Below are positions 21,635 to 28,789 of a stretch of DNA of 34,873 nucleotides, one piece after another (positions within the stretch are counted from its first letter, which is position 1; each line of letters begins with the position of its first letter). The notes under the pieces are model-generated. The model saw only the letters and a program-made list of their open reading frames with translations, was not told the origin of the DNA and made no database searches. Made by a program: the position numbers and the translations under genes. Origin of the DNA: an uncultured Bacteroidales bacterium (GTDB lineage Bacteria; Bacteroidota; Bacteroidia; Bacteroidales; Bacteroidaceae); contig CACYQI010000023.1 in NCBI GenBank assembly GCA_902776455.1, positions 1-34,873 on the forward strand, read 5' to 3'.

Positions 21635-23662
21635 ATGAGAAAGATTCTCTTCTTCATCGCGCTCTTGAGTGCTTTCACGCTTCAAGTTGAGGCAGGCAGA
21701 TGGACCGTAAGCGGCAACCATTCCGTCAGTTGGGATACGTCGAAGGGCGAACTGCCCTATGCCGACCACATCGAGATGTCGGGCCTCAGAGCCTCTGTGG
21801 TGTATTATTGGGGCGTGAACGACAAGAAGCAGTTCACGATGGACCGTCACCTCGTGTTCCCCATGCTGCGAACCATCCCCGACAACACCCATGCCAGCTG
21901 GATGCCGCGCTGTGACGTGGATTTCCTGAAAGGCATGAGGGTTGGCGGAAGAAACGCGAGCGGCTGGGAACAGGTGAATGCAGTAAGCATCGACGGCCTG
22001 CTGAACATCTTCAGCTCCATAAAGGGGGACGGCAACGAGCTTGAGCTGACGCGACAGTACTTCCCAAGCCCTTCGAATGCGGCCGTCTGCGAAGCTTATA
22101 CCATCAAGAACGTCGGAGAGAAGAAGGCAACCATCCTTGTGCCAGCCCTCTATCAAGTCCGCACCACCAACAGGGAGGACGGAACACGCGGCTCCTACAG
22201 GCTGGTGGCTCGCACAGAGTTTCAGGAGGACTTCAAGGCGACTTTGGAACCGGGCGAAACCACCTGTTTCTTCTGTTCCATTCAAGCGTACGCCGTGGCA
22301 GACGAGAAGGAAGCAACGCTGAACGTGGCTGAGGAAAGGAATGGACGTCAGGCATTTATAGAAAAGGTGACGCAGGAGGAGTTGCAATTCTCCTGCCCCG
22401 ACGAAACCATACAGACGCTGTTCGCAATGAGCAAGATACGCGCCAGCGAAAGCATCTTCCTGACGCAAAACGGCCTGATGCACGCTCCGGGTGGCGAATC
22501 GTACTACGCTGCCATGTGGTGCAACGACCAGGCTGAATACGTCAACCCCTTCTTCCCCTTCCTCGGCTACGACAAAGGCAACGAGAGCGCCATGACCACA
22601 TGGCGATGCTACCTCAAGCTCATCAACCCCGAGTACAAGTTCGTGCCGTGGAGCATCATCTGCGGCGGCGACGACACCTACGGCCCCTTCGACCGAGGCG
22701 ATGCTGCCATGCTGGCCTATGGAGCCAGCCGATTCTGCTTAGAGAGAGGCGACAAGGAGATTGCAAGGGAGGTCTGGCCGCTCATCGAATGGTGTCTGGA
22801 GTACTGCCATCGCAGGCTCAACGAGCACGGCGTCGTTGCCAGCGAGGGCGACGAACTGGAGCATCGGCTGCCCAGCGGCGATGCCAATCTCTGCACAAGC
22901 AGTCTCTACTACGACGCGCTCATCAGTAGTGCCTTCCTTGCCGAAGAGTTGGGGGCAAGGAGCAAGGAGCAGGGAGCAAGAGGAAAGCAAGCGGCAACCT
23001 ATCGGAAACAAGCGGCCGAACTGCGTCGGAACATCGACAAGTTCTTCCACGCCACCGTAGAAGGCTACGACACCTATCGCTACTACGACGGCAACGACGT
23101 GCTCCGTTCCTGGATATGCATCCCGTTGACGATGGGCATCCACGACAGAGCCGAAGGAACCTTGCAGGCCATGTTCTCGCCACAGCTCTGGACGGAGAAC
23201 GGAATGCTGTCGCAGAGCGGCGACAAGATCTTTTGGGACCGCTCCACGCTCTACGGCTTCCGGGGTGCCTTCGCAGCAGGCTATGCCGACGTGGCACTGG
23301 AGTACCTGAAGAAGTTCTCGGCCATCCGTCTGCTTGGCGAACACGTCCCCTACGTCGTAGAGGCATGGCCCGAAGGCGGACAGCGTCACCTCTCGGCAGA
23401 GAGCGGACTCTACTGCCGCATCATCACCGAAGGCTTGCTGGGTTTCCGTCCCACCGGTTTCCGCAGCTTCACACTCACCCCGCAGATGCCAGCCGAGTGG
23501 GACAGCTACCGCCTCGCAGACATCTATGCCTGCACGGACGTTCCCTTCAGCATCGACGTACAGCGCAACGGCAGCAAGCTCTCTGTGAGAATAGAGAGAA
23601 ACGGCAAGACCTTCAAGACCATGAAGGTAAAACCCGGCGAGACGATGCAAGTAAGGTGGTAA
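21635..23662 (+). CDS. Secreted six-hairpin glycosidase-like protein
   Basis: This 675-residue protein has a signal peptide (~1-21, VEAG). An N-terminal beta-rich domain (~25-250) is followed by an (alpha/alpha)6-type catalytic region with MHAPGGESYYAAMWCNDQAE, GGDDTYGPFDRGD, VASEGDELEHRLPSGDANL and EAWPEGGQRHLSAESG, and a short beta C-terminal part. The pattern matches six-hairpin glycosidases related to GH78-type enzymes, but the exact GH family and substrate cannot be fixed. Acidic residues in the DQAE, DDTYG, EGDE and EAWPEGG motifs are candidates for catalysis. It follows the serpin in the same direction. A short in-frame repeat (GARSKEQGARGKQ, 22950-22990) appears to be inserted in a surface helix. 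Confidence 0.65.
   Translation: MRKILFFIALLSAFTLQVEAGRWTVSGNHSVSWDTSKGELPYADHIEMSGLRASVVYYWGVNDKKQFTMDRHLVFPMLRTIPDNTHASWMPRCDVDFLKGMRVGGRNASGWEQVNAVSIDGLLNIFSSIKGDGNELELTRQYFPSPSNAAVCEAYTIKNVGEKKATILVPALYQVRTTNREDGTRGSYRLVARTEFQEDFKATLEPGETTCFFCSIQAYAVADEKEATLNVAEERNGRQAFIEKVTQEELQFSCPDETIQTLFAMSKIRASESIFLTQNGLMHAPGGESYYAAMWCNDQAEYVNPFFPFLGYDKGNESAMTTWRCYLKLINPEYKFVPWSIICGGDDTYGPFDRGDAAMLAYGASRFCLERGDKEIAREVWPLIEWCLEYCHRRLNEHGVVASEGDELEHRLPSGDANLCTSSLYYDALISSAFLAEELGARSKEQGARGKQAATYRKQAAELRRNIDKFFHATVEGYDTYRYYDGNDVLRSWICIPLTMGIHDRAEGTLQAMFSPQLWTENGMLSQSGDKIFWDRSTLYGFRGAFAAGYADVALEYLKKFSAIRLLGEHVPYVVEAWPEGGQRHLSAESGLYCRIITEGLLGFRPTGFRSFTLTPQMPAEWDSYRLADIYACTDVPFSIDVQRNGSKLSVRIERNGKTFKTMKVKPGETMQVRW
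22950..22990 (+). repeat. GGAGCAA short repeat inside the glycosidase gene
   Basis: AAGGAGCAAGGAGCAGGGAG-type units are translated in frame as GARSKEQGARGKQ. The repeats are in keeping with other short-repeat insertions in this window. Confidence 0.6.
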
Positions 23663-23704
23663 TTAATTATTAGTGTCCGGGGGAAAAGCACCGGAGGTGC
23701 GAAA

Positions 23705-23767
23705 GAACACAGACGGGGGTTCTTCGCTTCGCTCAGGCGCAGGCGGAAAACACCCCCGTCTGTGTTC
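23705..23767. repeat. Long inverted repeat downstream of the glycosidase
   Basis: GAACACAGACGGGGGT (23705-23720) pairs perfectly with ACCCCCGTCTGTGTTC (23752-23767). The 31-nt loop contains TTCTTCGCTTCGCTCAGGCG, akin to 18525-18550. The 16-bp perfect stem could act as a terminator, although no T tract follows. Confidence 0.75.
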
Positions 23768-23890
23768 TGTCGTCTCTTCGAGACTTTGGTCAAGCCCCCT
23801 TAAAATGCTTTTCGTCAGGAAAGCTTTGGGGGATGATTTAGAAGAGGCTTTAGGAGAGGATTTAGAAGAGCCTTATGGGGAGATTCAGGG

Positions 23891-24255
23891 GAAGCCACTT
23901 TTGTCAAAACATTTCGCAATCGGACGCGCTCTGACGGCCTTTTTCGGTCGCGATGGCACTTTGGCACCCTAAACGCGAGAAATGGGCTTAAATCGAATGG
24001 GCATTGATTGTCAAGGCGTTACAACGGTGCTTTTTTTGATGCCGAGTTAAGAATATGTCAACGCATTACGCTCTTCTGTTAAAATCAGCATAAAATTCAT
24101 CCAAAAACGGCATTGAGCGATAGTGAAAAGAGCACGAGGCATGAGGCAACACAACGTGGAGTGTGAGCTTACACAACGTGGAGTGTTGACCGACTCACCA
24201 CTCCGCATCGCCCCGAAGACCTGCATGAAGCGGTTTTTGCTGTAAAGAATTTTCG
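23891..24255 (+). repeat. Copy 2 of ~360-bp dispersed element with 22-bp-phased AACGTGGAG
   Basis: Landmarks in order are CCACTTTTGTCAAAACATTT, GACGCGCTCTGACGGCC with a T tract, GGCACTTTGGCACC, GAGAAATGGGCTTA, a variable middle, AACGTGGAG at 24153 and 24175 (22 bp apart), and the end GCTGTAAAGAATTTTCG. It lies between the convergent glycosidase and GT2 genes. Confidence 0.8.
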
Positions 24256-24261
24256 ATGAAA

Positions 24262-24356
24262 ATGGTCAATGTTCAATGGTCAACGGTCAATGGTCAATGG
24301 TCAACGGTCAATGGTCAATGGTCAATGGTCAATGGTCAACGGTCAATGGTCAACGG
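24262..24356. repeat. GGTCAAT/GGTCAAC tandem array
   Basis: About thirteen units of AATGGTC/AACGGTC run up to the GT2 stop codon. The array's TTGACC (minus strand) supplies the last bases of the stop. Confidence 0.9.
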
Positions 24357-25385
24357 TCAAAAGACTCTGAGCACGAGGCTTGCCAGCCAGTAGCGCAGGG
24401 AGTAGCAGCGGACGGGTAGCGGCATGAACCTCTCTGCTCGAAGCTGACCGATGCGACGGCGCACTTCTTGGCGGCTGCGGGTCAACAACCAGGCTTTCTG
24501 CAAATAGTCAACCGTAAGCTGCCTGATGCGGCGCTCGAGCACAGGATTCCCAAGCGAATGCAAAGTCTTGATGACGTAATGAATGTCGTCGAGGCGTTTC
24601 TGTACCATGGCAGGCGATTGCGAATGCGTAATGGTGCCCGCATGCTGACGGTAGAAATAAGCCTTCTTCTTCACTTCGACGAGCTTCTCGGCCCTCAGGA
24701 AAAGCAGCGGCGTAAAGAGTTCGTCCTCGTGGAGAAGCCCCGGATGGAAGCGCAAGTTGCCAAGCAACTCACGCTTGAAGACGTAGCAACATGCAGCAGC
24801 GCGGAGGTTGTGGTGAAGGAGGAAGAACTGACCAGAGCTAGACCCCTCTCCATCTCCCCCAAGGGGGAGAGCTTTCGCGGCAGTAAGTCTCCCCTCGTGG
24901 AGAGTTAGAGGGGGTCGAACACTCCCCCTCGGGGGAGACGGAGAGGGGTCTGCCTTGAACAGCACCACGTCGGCTTCTTCTTTCCGCACTTCTCGCAGCA
25001 CAGCTTCGTAGGCAGAGGGGATGAGGCAGTCGTCGGCATCGACAAACTGGATGTAGCGACCGCGGCAGGATTCGATGCCTGTGTTGCGGGCCACTGAGAG
25101 ACCCGCCTGCTCCTGCTGGATAAGCCTCTCTCCTTCCGCCAAAAGGGAGTCGGAAAGCGTCATCCCGTCATCGACCACTATGACTTCGGCTTCGCCTTTC
25201 GCCATAGGAAGCGAGCGGATGCTCTCCAAGCATGCTTGCAGCAGAGCCATCGTCTCGTTGTGGTACGTGACGACGAAAGAGACCAAAGGGTACGTTCCCT
25301 TCAGAGGGGAGCAGGGAGTCGTGGAGTGTGTCAATTGCCAATAAAATAGCTTAGTTTGGGAAGACAAAGATACAACAAAAAACAC
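24357..25385 (-). CDS. Glycosyltransferase family 2 with a repeat-derived insertion
   Basis: This predicted cytoplasmic GT-A glycosyltransferase probably transfers a sugar to a surface polysaccharide or lipid. VSFVVTYHNE starts the nucleotide-binding fold, followed by VIVVDDG (68-74), GLSVARNTGIE and the metal-binding FVDADD (114-119). The ATG at 25385 lies upstream of a TATCTTTG box (25365-25372, minus strand), so translation more likely starts at the in-frame TTG at 25334, which still leaves the fold intact. Residues ~146-182 (PSPSPPRGS ... LGGDGEG) are encoded by a C/G-rich inverted-repeat element inserted in frame. It is divergent from folP. Confidence 0.8.
   Translation of the reverse strand: MFFVVSLSSQTKLFYWQLTHSTTPCSPLKGTYPLVSFVVTYHNETMALLQACLESIRSLPMAKGEAEVIVVDDGMTLSDSLLAEGERLIQQEQAGLSVARNTGIESCRGRYIQFVDADDCLIPSAYEAVLREVRKEEADVVLFKADPSPSPPRGSVRPPLTLHEGRLTAAKALPLGGDGEGSSSGQFFLLHHNLRAAACCYVFKRELLGNLRFHPGLLHEDELFTPLLFLRAEKLVEVKKKAYFYRQHAGTITHSQSPAMVQKRLDDIHYVIKTLHSLGNPVLERRIRQLTVDYLQKAWLLTRSRQEVRRRIGQLRAERFMPLPVRCYSLRYWLASLVLRVF
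24841..24950. mobile_element. C/G-rich terminal-inverted-repeat element inside the GT2 gene
   Basis: The ends GACCCCTCTCCATCTCCCCC and GGGGGAGACGGAGAGGGGTC are inverted over 20 bp with one mismatch. The interior also folds (AAGGGGGAGA; TCCCCTCGTGGAGAGTTAGA). It matches the elements at 30001-30144 and 32120-32215 in end sequence. It keeps the reading frame open and adds ~37 codons. Confidence 0.8.
25365..25372 (-). promoter_or_regulatory. Candidate -7 box of the GT2 gene
   Basis: The box reads TATCTTTG on the minus strand. It is divergent from an identical plus-strand box at 25468-25475, ~95 bp away. The -33 match is weak. Confidence 0.45.
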
Positions 25386-25433
25386 AATATGAGGGAATGA
25401 AAGAATGAAAATTTCGTTATCGCCTTAATAATT

Positions 25434-26339
25434 ATGGATAATGGGTTGCGAATTGTGAATTATTTTGTATCTTTGCATGGCATTTCAAGCAAAACTGTGT
25501 ATTCCTTGGCACCATCGTTCAGCATCAATGTGGGCGGCGAACTGCTTTCGCTGGACACCCCTATCGTGATGGGCGTCCTCAATGCCACGCCCGACTCCTT
25601 CTACCAGCATGACGAAGGAGCCGATGCTATCTGCCTGCATGCGAGGCGGATGCTCCGCGAGGGTGCAACCATCTTGGACGTCGGAGCCTGCTCCACTCGG
25701 CCCGGCTATACGCCCCCCGATGAGAAAGAGGAGATGCGACGGCTCCGCGAGGCCCTGACTGCCGTGAGAAGCGAAGCACCCGATGCTATCGTCAGCGTCG
25801 ATACCTTCCGAGCACAAGTAGCCAGAATGTGCGTCGAGGAGTTCGGCGCAGAGATGGTGAACGACATCAGCAGCGGCGAGCTCGACAAAGAGATGTGGCA
25901 AACCGTGGCTGACCTCGGAGTGCCCTACGTCCTGACCCACAACACCGCCATCGACGAAACGGAGGAAGCTCCTTTCATGGCAAAGCTCCTGCGCGACATG
26001 GGCAGCAGAGTGGAGGCGCTCCACGAACTGGGCGTCTGCGACATCATCATCGACCCGGGCTTCGGCTTCAACAAGACGCTCGAACAGAACTACATCATCA
26101 TGCGAAACCTCGACGTCATGCACGAACTCGGATTGCCGCTCCTCGTAGGCATCAGCCACAAGAGCATGATATACAAACTGCTGGAAACGACGCCCGAAGA
26201 GGCTCTCAACGGAACGACCGTCCTCAACACCATCGCCCTGATGAAAGGCGCCCACATCCTCCGCGTCCACGAAGTGAAGGAAGCAAAGGAGTGCATAACA
26301 ATTATTGAAAAGGTAAAAAGTGAAAAGGTGAAAAAGTAA
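25434..26339 (+). CDS. folP: Dihydropteroate synthase
   Basis: This enzyme condenses p-aminobenzoate with the pterin pyrophosphate in folate synthesis. TIM-barrel motifs are visible: PIVMGVLNATPDSF, ILDVGACSTRPG, IVSVDTF, MVNDISSG, IIDPGFGFNKT, GISHKSMI and ILRVHEV. The family's usual S-R-K-S is S-H-K-S here. A TATCTTTG box at 25468-25475 lies inside the longest frame, so the real start is probably GTG 25497 or TTG 25506, giving ~277-280 residues. The C-terminus (EKVKSEKVKK) and the stop codon are built from a short-repeat array. It is followed closely by cdaA. Confidence 0.93.
   Translation: MDNGLRIVNYFVSLHGISSKTVYSLAPSFSINVGGELLSLDTPIVMGVLNATPDSFYQHDEGADAICLHARRMLREGATILDVGACSTRPGYTPPDEKEEMRRLREALTAVRSEAPDAIVSVDTFRAQVARMCVEEFGAEMVNDISSGELDKEMWQTVADLGVPYVLTHNTAIDETEEAPFMAKLLRDMGSRVEALHELGVCDIIIDPGFGFNKTLEQNYIIMRNLDVMHELGLPLLVGISHKSMIYKLLETTPEEALNGTTVLNTIALMKGAHILRVHEVKEAKECITIIEKVKSEKVKK
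25468..25475 (+). promoter_or_regulatory. Candidate -7 box of folP
   Basis: The box is TATCTTTG. A TTG 22 bp upstream is a poor -33. The expected transcript start (~25482) is downstream of the ATG at 25434, which argues for a later non-ATG start codon. Confidence 0.5.
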
Positions 26340-26362
26340 AAAGTTAAAAAGTTAAAGAGTTA
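26312..26362 (+). repeat. AGTGAAA/AGTTAAA short-repeat array between folP and cdaA
   Basis: Mixed AGTGAAAA, AGGTGAAAA and AGTTAAAA units encode the end of FolP, give its stop codon, and fill the gap to the cdaA start. Confidence 0.8.
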
Positions 26363-26367
26363 AAGCC

Positions 26368-27147
26368 TTGCCTAACATCAGCTTCAAAGACATAATGGAC
26401 ATTCTCCTTGTGGCAGTAGTGCTCTACTATTGCTACAAGCTGATGAAGCAGTCGCGCTCCGTCAACATCTTCTATGGTGTCCTCCTCTTCGTGAGCGGAT
26501 GGATTATCGTCAGCAAAGTGCTTGAGATGAAGCTGCTGGGCGGCATCCTCGACCAGCTGGTGAGCGTCGGAGCGCTGGCCATCATCATCCTCTTCCAAGA
26601 GGACATTCGCCGCTTCTTCTACAACCTCGGCGCCCGACAGCAAGCCGACCGCTTCCTGCGCTTCTTCCGGCTCGACAAGCACAAGAACGCCGGCGAGTTC
26701 CGCAACGAGCGCGACACCATCTTCCCCATCGTCATGGCCTGCATGAACATGAGCAAGCAACACGTCGGCGCCCTCATCGTGCTGCAGAACGACCTCCCTT
26801 TGACCGAGTTCATGCGAACAGGCGAAGAGGTCGATGCCAAGATAACACAACGGCTCATAGAGAACATCTTCTTCAAAAACAGTCCCTTGCACGATGGCGC
26901 CATGATCATAGCGAAAAGCCGAATTGCCGCTGCTTCGTGCATCCTCCCCATCAGCCACGACCTCGACATCCCCAAGGAGTTCGGCCTCCGACATCGTGCC
27001 GCAAAAGGCATCAGCAAAGAGACGGACGCCCTCGCCATCGTGGTGAGCGAAGAGACGGGCAACATCAGTGCCGCCTACAACGACATGCTCAGGGCACACC
27101 TCTCGGCAGAAGAACTCGAAACGCTGCTGATGAAAGGGAAGTTCTAA
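26368..27147 (+). CDS. cdaA: Diadenylate cyclase (c-di-AMP synthase), CdaA type
   Basis: This membrane-bound enzyme makes cyclic di-AMP from two ATP and acts in cell-wall and potassium homeostasis. Two to three N-terminal transmembrane helices (~9-25, 35-52, 65-77) precede the DAC domain. The DGA motif (176-178, SPLHDGAMII) and the RHRAA motif (208-212) are intact, so it should be active. A TTG start at 26368 is preferred, since homologues have ~10 residues before the first helix; the next ATG (26395) would cut into it. It lies 28 bp after folP. Confidence 0.95.
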   Translation: MPNISFKDIMDILLVAVVLYYCYKLMKQSRSVNIFYGVLLFVSGWIIVSKVLEMKLLGGILDQLVSVGALAIIILFQEDIRRFFYNLGARQQADRFLRFFRLDKHKNAGEFRNERDTIFPIVMACMNMSKQHVGALIVLQNDLPLTEFMRTGEEVDAKITQRLIENIFFKNSPLHDGAMIIAKSRIAAASCILPISHDLDIPKEFGLRHRAAKGISKETDALAIVVSEETGNISAAYNDMLRAHLSAEELETLLMKGKF

Positions 27148-27164
27148 GAATGGTTTCGGACCTC

Positions 27165-27253
27165 TCACAACACTTCAGAACACTCAAAACACTCAAAACA
27201 CTCAGATCATTCAAAATACTCAGAACACTCAGATTACTCAGAACACTCAGAAT
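27165..27253 (+). repeat. ACTCAGAACA-type tandem array before pta
   Basis: About eight 10-bp units such as CACTCAAAAC, CACTCAGATC and TACTCAGAAC fill the gap before pta. The same unit is found in frame in both M60 genes, just ahead of their C-terminal tails. Confidence 0.85.
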
Positions 27254-27267
27254 AAAACAACACCACT

Positions 27268-28275
27268 ATGAAACTCATGGAACAAATCATCGCTCGGGCC
27301 AAGTCGCAGAAGCAGCGCATTGTGCTGCCCGAAAGCTTGGAAGAGCGAACCTTGACGGCTGCCGACAAAGCGTTGGCAGACGACCTTGCCGACATCATTC
27401 TCATCGGCGCACAGAAGGACATCTTTGCTCTCGCCGACAAGCTTGGCCTCAAGAACATCGCGAAAGCAACCATCATCGACCCCGCTACAAGCGAGCAGAC
27501 AGAAACCTACGTCCAGCTCCTCTACAATCTGCGAAAGAACAAGGGCATGACCGAGGAGCAGGCTCGCGAGAAGGTGAAGGACCCGCTCTACTACGGATGC
27601 CTCATCATCAAGAACGGCGATGCCGACGGACAGATTTCGGGCGCCCTCTCCACTACGGGCGACACGCTTCGTCCTGCCCTTCAAATCATCAAATGTGCCC
27701 CAGGTGTGAGTTGCGTGAGCGGTGCGATGCTGATGATTACACCTGCCAAGGAATACGGCGAGGACGGCGTGCTGGTGATGGGCGACGTAGCAGTCACCCC
27801 GATGCCCGACGCTAATCAGCTGGCTCAGATTGCTGTCTGCACGGCTCAGACGGCTCGCAGCGTGGCTGGTTTCCAAGAGCCTCGCGTAGCCATGCTCAGC
27901 TTCAGCACGAAGGGAAGCGCAAGCCACGAAGTGGTGGACAAAGTAGTAGAAGCCACGAAGAAAGCCAAGGAAATGGATCCCTCCCTTCAAATCGACGGCG
28001 AACTGCAAGCGGATGCAGCCCTCGTGCCGAGTGTCGGACAGAAGAAGGCACCAGGCAGCCACATTGCAGGCAAGGCGAATGTGCTTGTCGTGCCCTGTCT
28101 CGAAGTGGGCAACATCGGCTACAAGCTCGTCCAGCGCCTTGCCGGAGCCGAAGCCATCGGCCCCATCCTGCAAGGCATCGCCCGCCCCGTCAACGACCTC
28201 AGCCGCGGCTGCTCGGTGGATGATATATATAAGATGATTGCCATCACAGCGTGCCAAGCACAAGATGCTAAGTGA
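27268..28275 (+). CDS. pta: Phosphate acetyltransferase
   Basis: This enzyme converts acetyl-CoA and phosphate to acetyl phosphate, the first step of acetate formation with AckA. It has 335 residues, the short Pta form. Family sequence is clear: RIVLPESLEERTL, DPLYYGCLIIKNGDADGQIS, ALSTTGDTLRPALQ, VMGDVAVTPMPDANQLAQIA, SFSTKGSASH, GELQADAALVP and KANVLVVPCLEVGNIGYKL. The stop codon is the first TGA of an AAGTGAATAG short-repeat array, which opens the four-helix-bundle cassette separating it from ackA. Confidence 0.97.
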   Translation: MKLMEQIIARAKSQKQRIVLPESLEERTLTAADKALADDLADIILIGAQKDIFALADKLGLKNIAKATIIDPATSEQTETYVQLLYNLRKNKGMTEEQAREKVKDPLYYGCLIIKNGDADGQISGALSTTGDTLRPALQIIKCAPGVSCVSGAMLMITPAKEYGEDGVLVMGDVAVTPMPDANQLAQIAVCTAQTARSVAGFQEPRVAMLSFSTKGSASHEVVDKVVEATKKAKEMDPSLQIDGELQADAALVPSVGQKKAPGSHIAGKANVLVVPCLEVGNIGYKLVQRLAGAEAIGPILQGIARPVNDLSRGCSVDDIYKMIAITACQAQDAK

Positions 28276-28782
28276 ATAGTGAAAAGTGAAAAGTGAAAAA
28301 TCAAAGTTACCAAATTGAGTGCCATGTATGAGAACAACAAATCACCTTTGTCACAGAAGAGCGATGCTTTTTCTGCAAGGGTGATTAAGATGGTACGATT
28401 CTTGAACAAGGAGAAAGACAAATGCCTCAGCTCTGTCTATAATCAGGTTCTGCGTTCAGGAACATCAATCTCTGCTAACATTGGTGAATCACAATTCGCT
28501 CAGAGTCCAGCGGACTTTGTTACTAAACTTCACATTGCACTAAAAGAAGCCAACGAAACGCGCAAGTGGCTCAACATGCTAAAGTCGGCCGATTGTTTGA
28601 CAACAACACAATTCGAAAGCATGAATACCGATTTAAGCGAAATAATAGCCATGCTTATCTCATCAATAAACACATCAAAAAGGAATCAAAGTATAATCAT
28701 TAAATCATAGATATAAAGTGAGGGTGATGACGGAAGAATAAGTAACTCTTATTTTTCACTTTTCACTTTTCACTTTTCACTT
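28270..28782 (+). mobile_element. Four-helix-bundle cassette flanked by inverted short-repeat arrays
   Basis: The left array is AAGTGAATAG plus AGTGAAA units (28270-28300) and ends in TCAAAGTTACCAAA. The right array is TTTTCACTTTTCACTTTTCA and more, 28751-28782, in the facing direction. A single AT-rich gene lies between. The cassette separates pta from ackA and replaces the end of pta. No transposase or target-site duplication was seen. Type 'mobile element' is a hypothesis based on the arms, base composition, and a second left end at 604-648. Confidence 0.6.
28324..28710 (+). CDS. Four-helix-bundle protein (23S rRNA intervening-sequence / Avd-like)
   Basis: This 128-residue all-helical protein has SDAFSARVIKMVRFLNKEK, VYNQVLRSGTSISANIGESQ, FVTKLHIALKEANETRKWLN and MLKSADCL. 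The RSGTSISANIGE and LKEANETRKWL motifs are those of the family found in 23S rRNA intervening sequences and related to Avd of diversity-generating retroelements; these form pentameric bundles that bind nucleic acid. The ATG at 28324 is used; the upstream TTG (28315) lies in the element end. Base composition is visibly more AT-rich than neighbouring pta and ackA. Its function here is unknown. Confidence 0.85.
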   Translation: MYENNKSPLSQKSDAFSARVIKMVRFLNKEKDKCLSSVYNQVLRSGTSISANIGESQFAQSPADFVTKLHIALKEANETRKWLNMLKSADCLTTTQFESMNTDLSEIIAMLISSINTSKRNQSIIIKS

Positions 28783-28789
28783 AAAAACA

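Noticed and set aside
24262-24356. Tandem GGTCAAT array as a CRISPR array or origin
   Set aside because: It is a simple 7-bp repeat without spacers. It is better grouped with the other short-repeat arrays.
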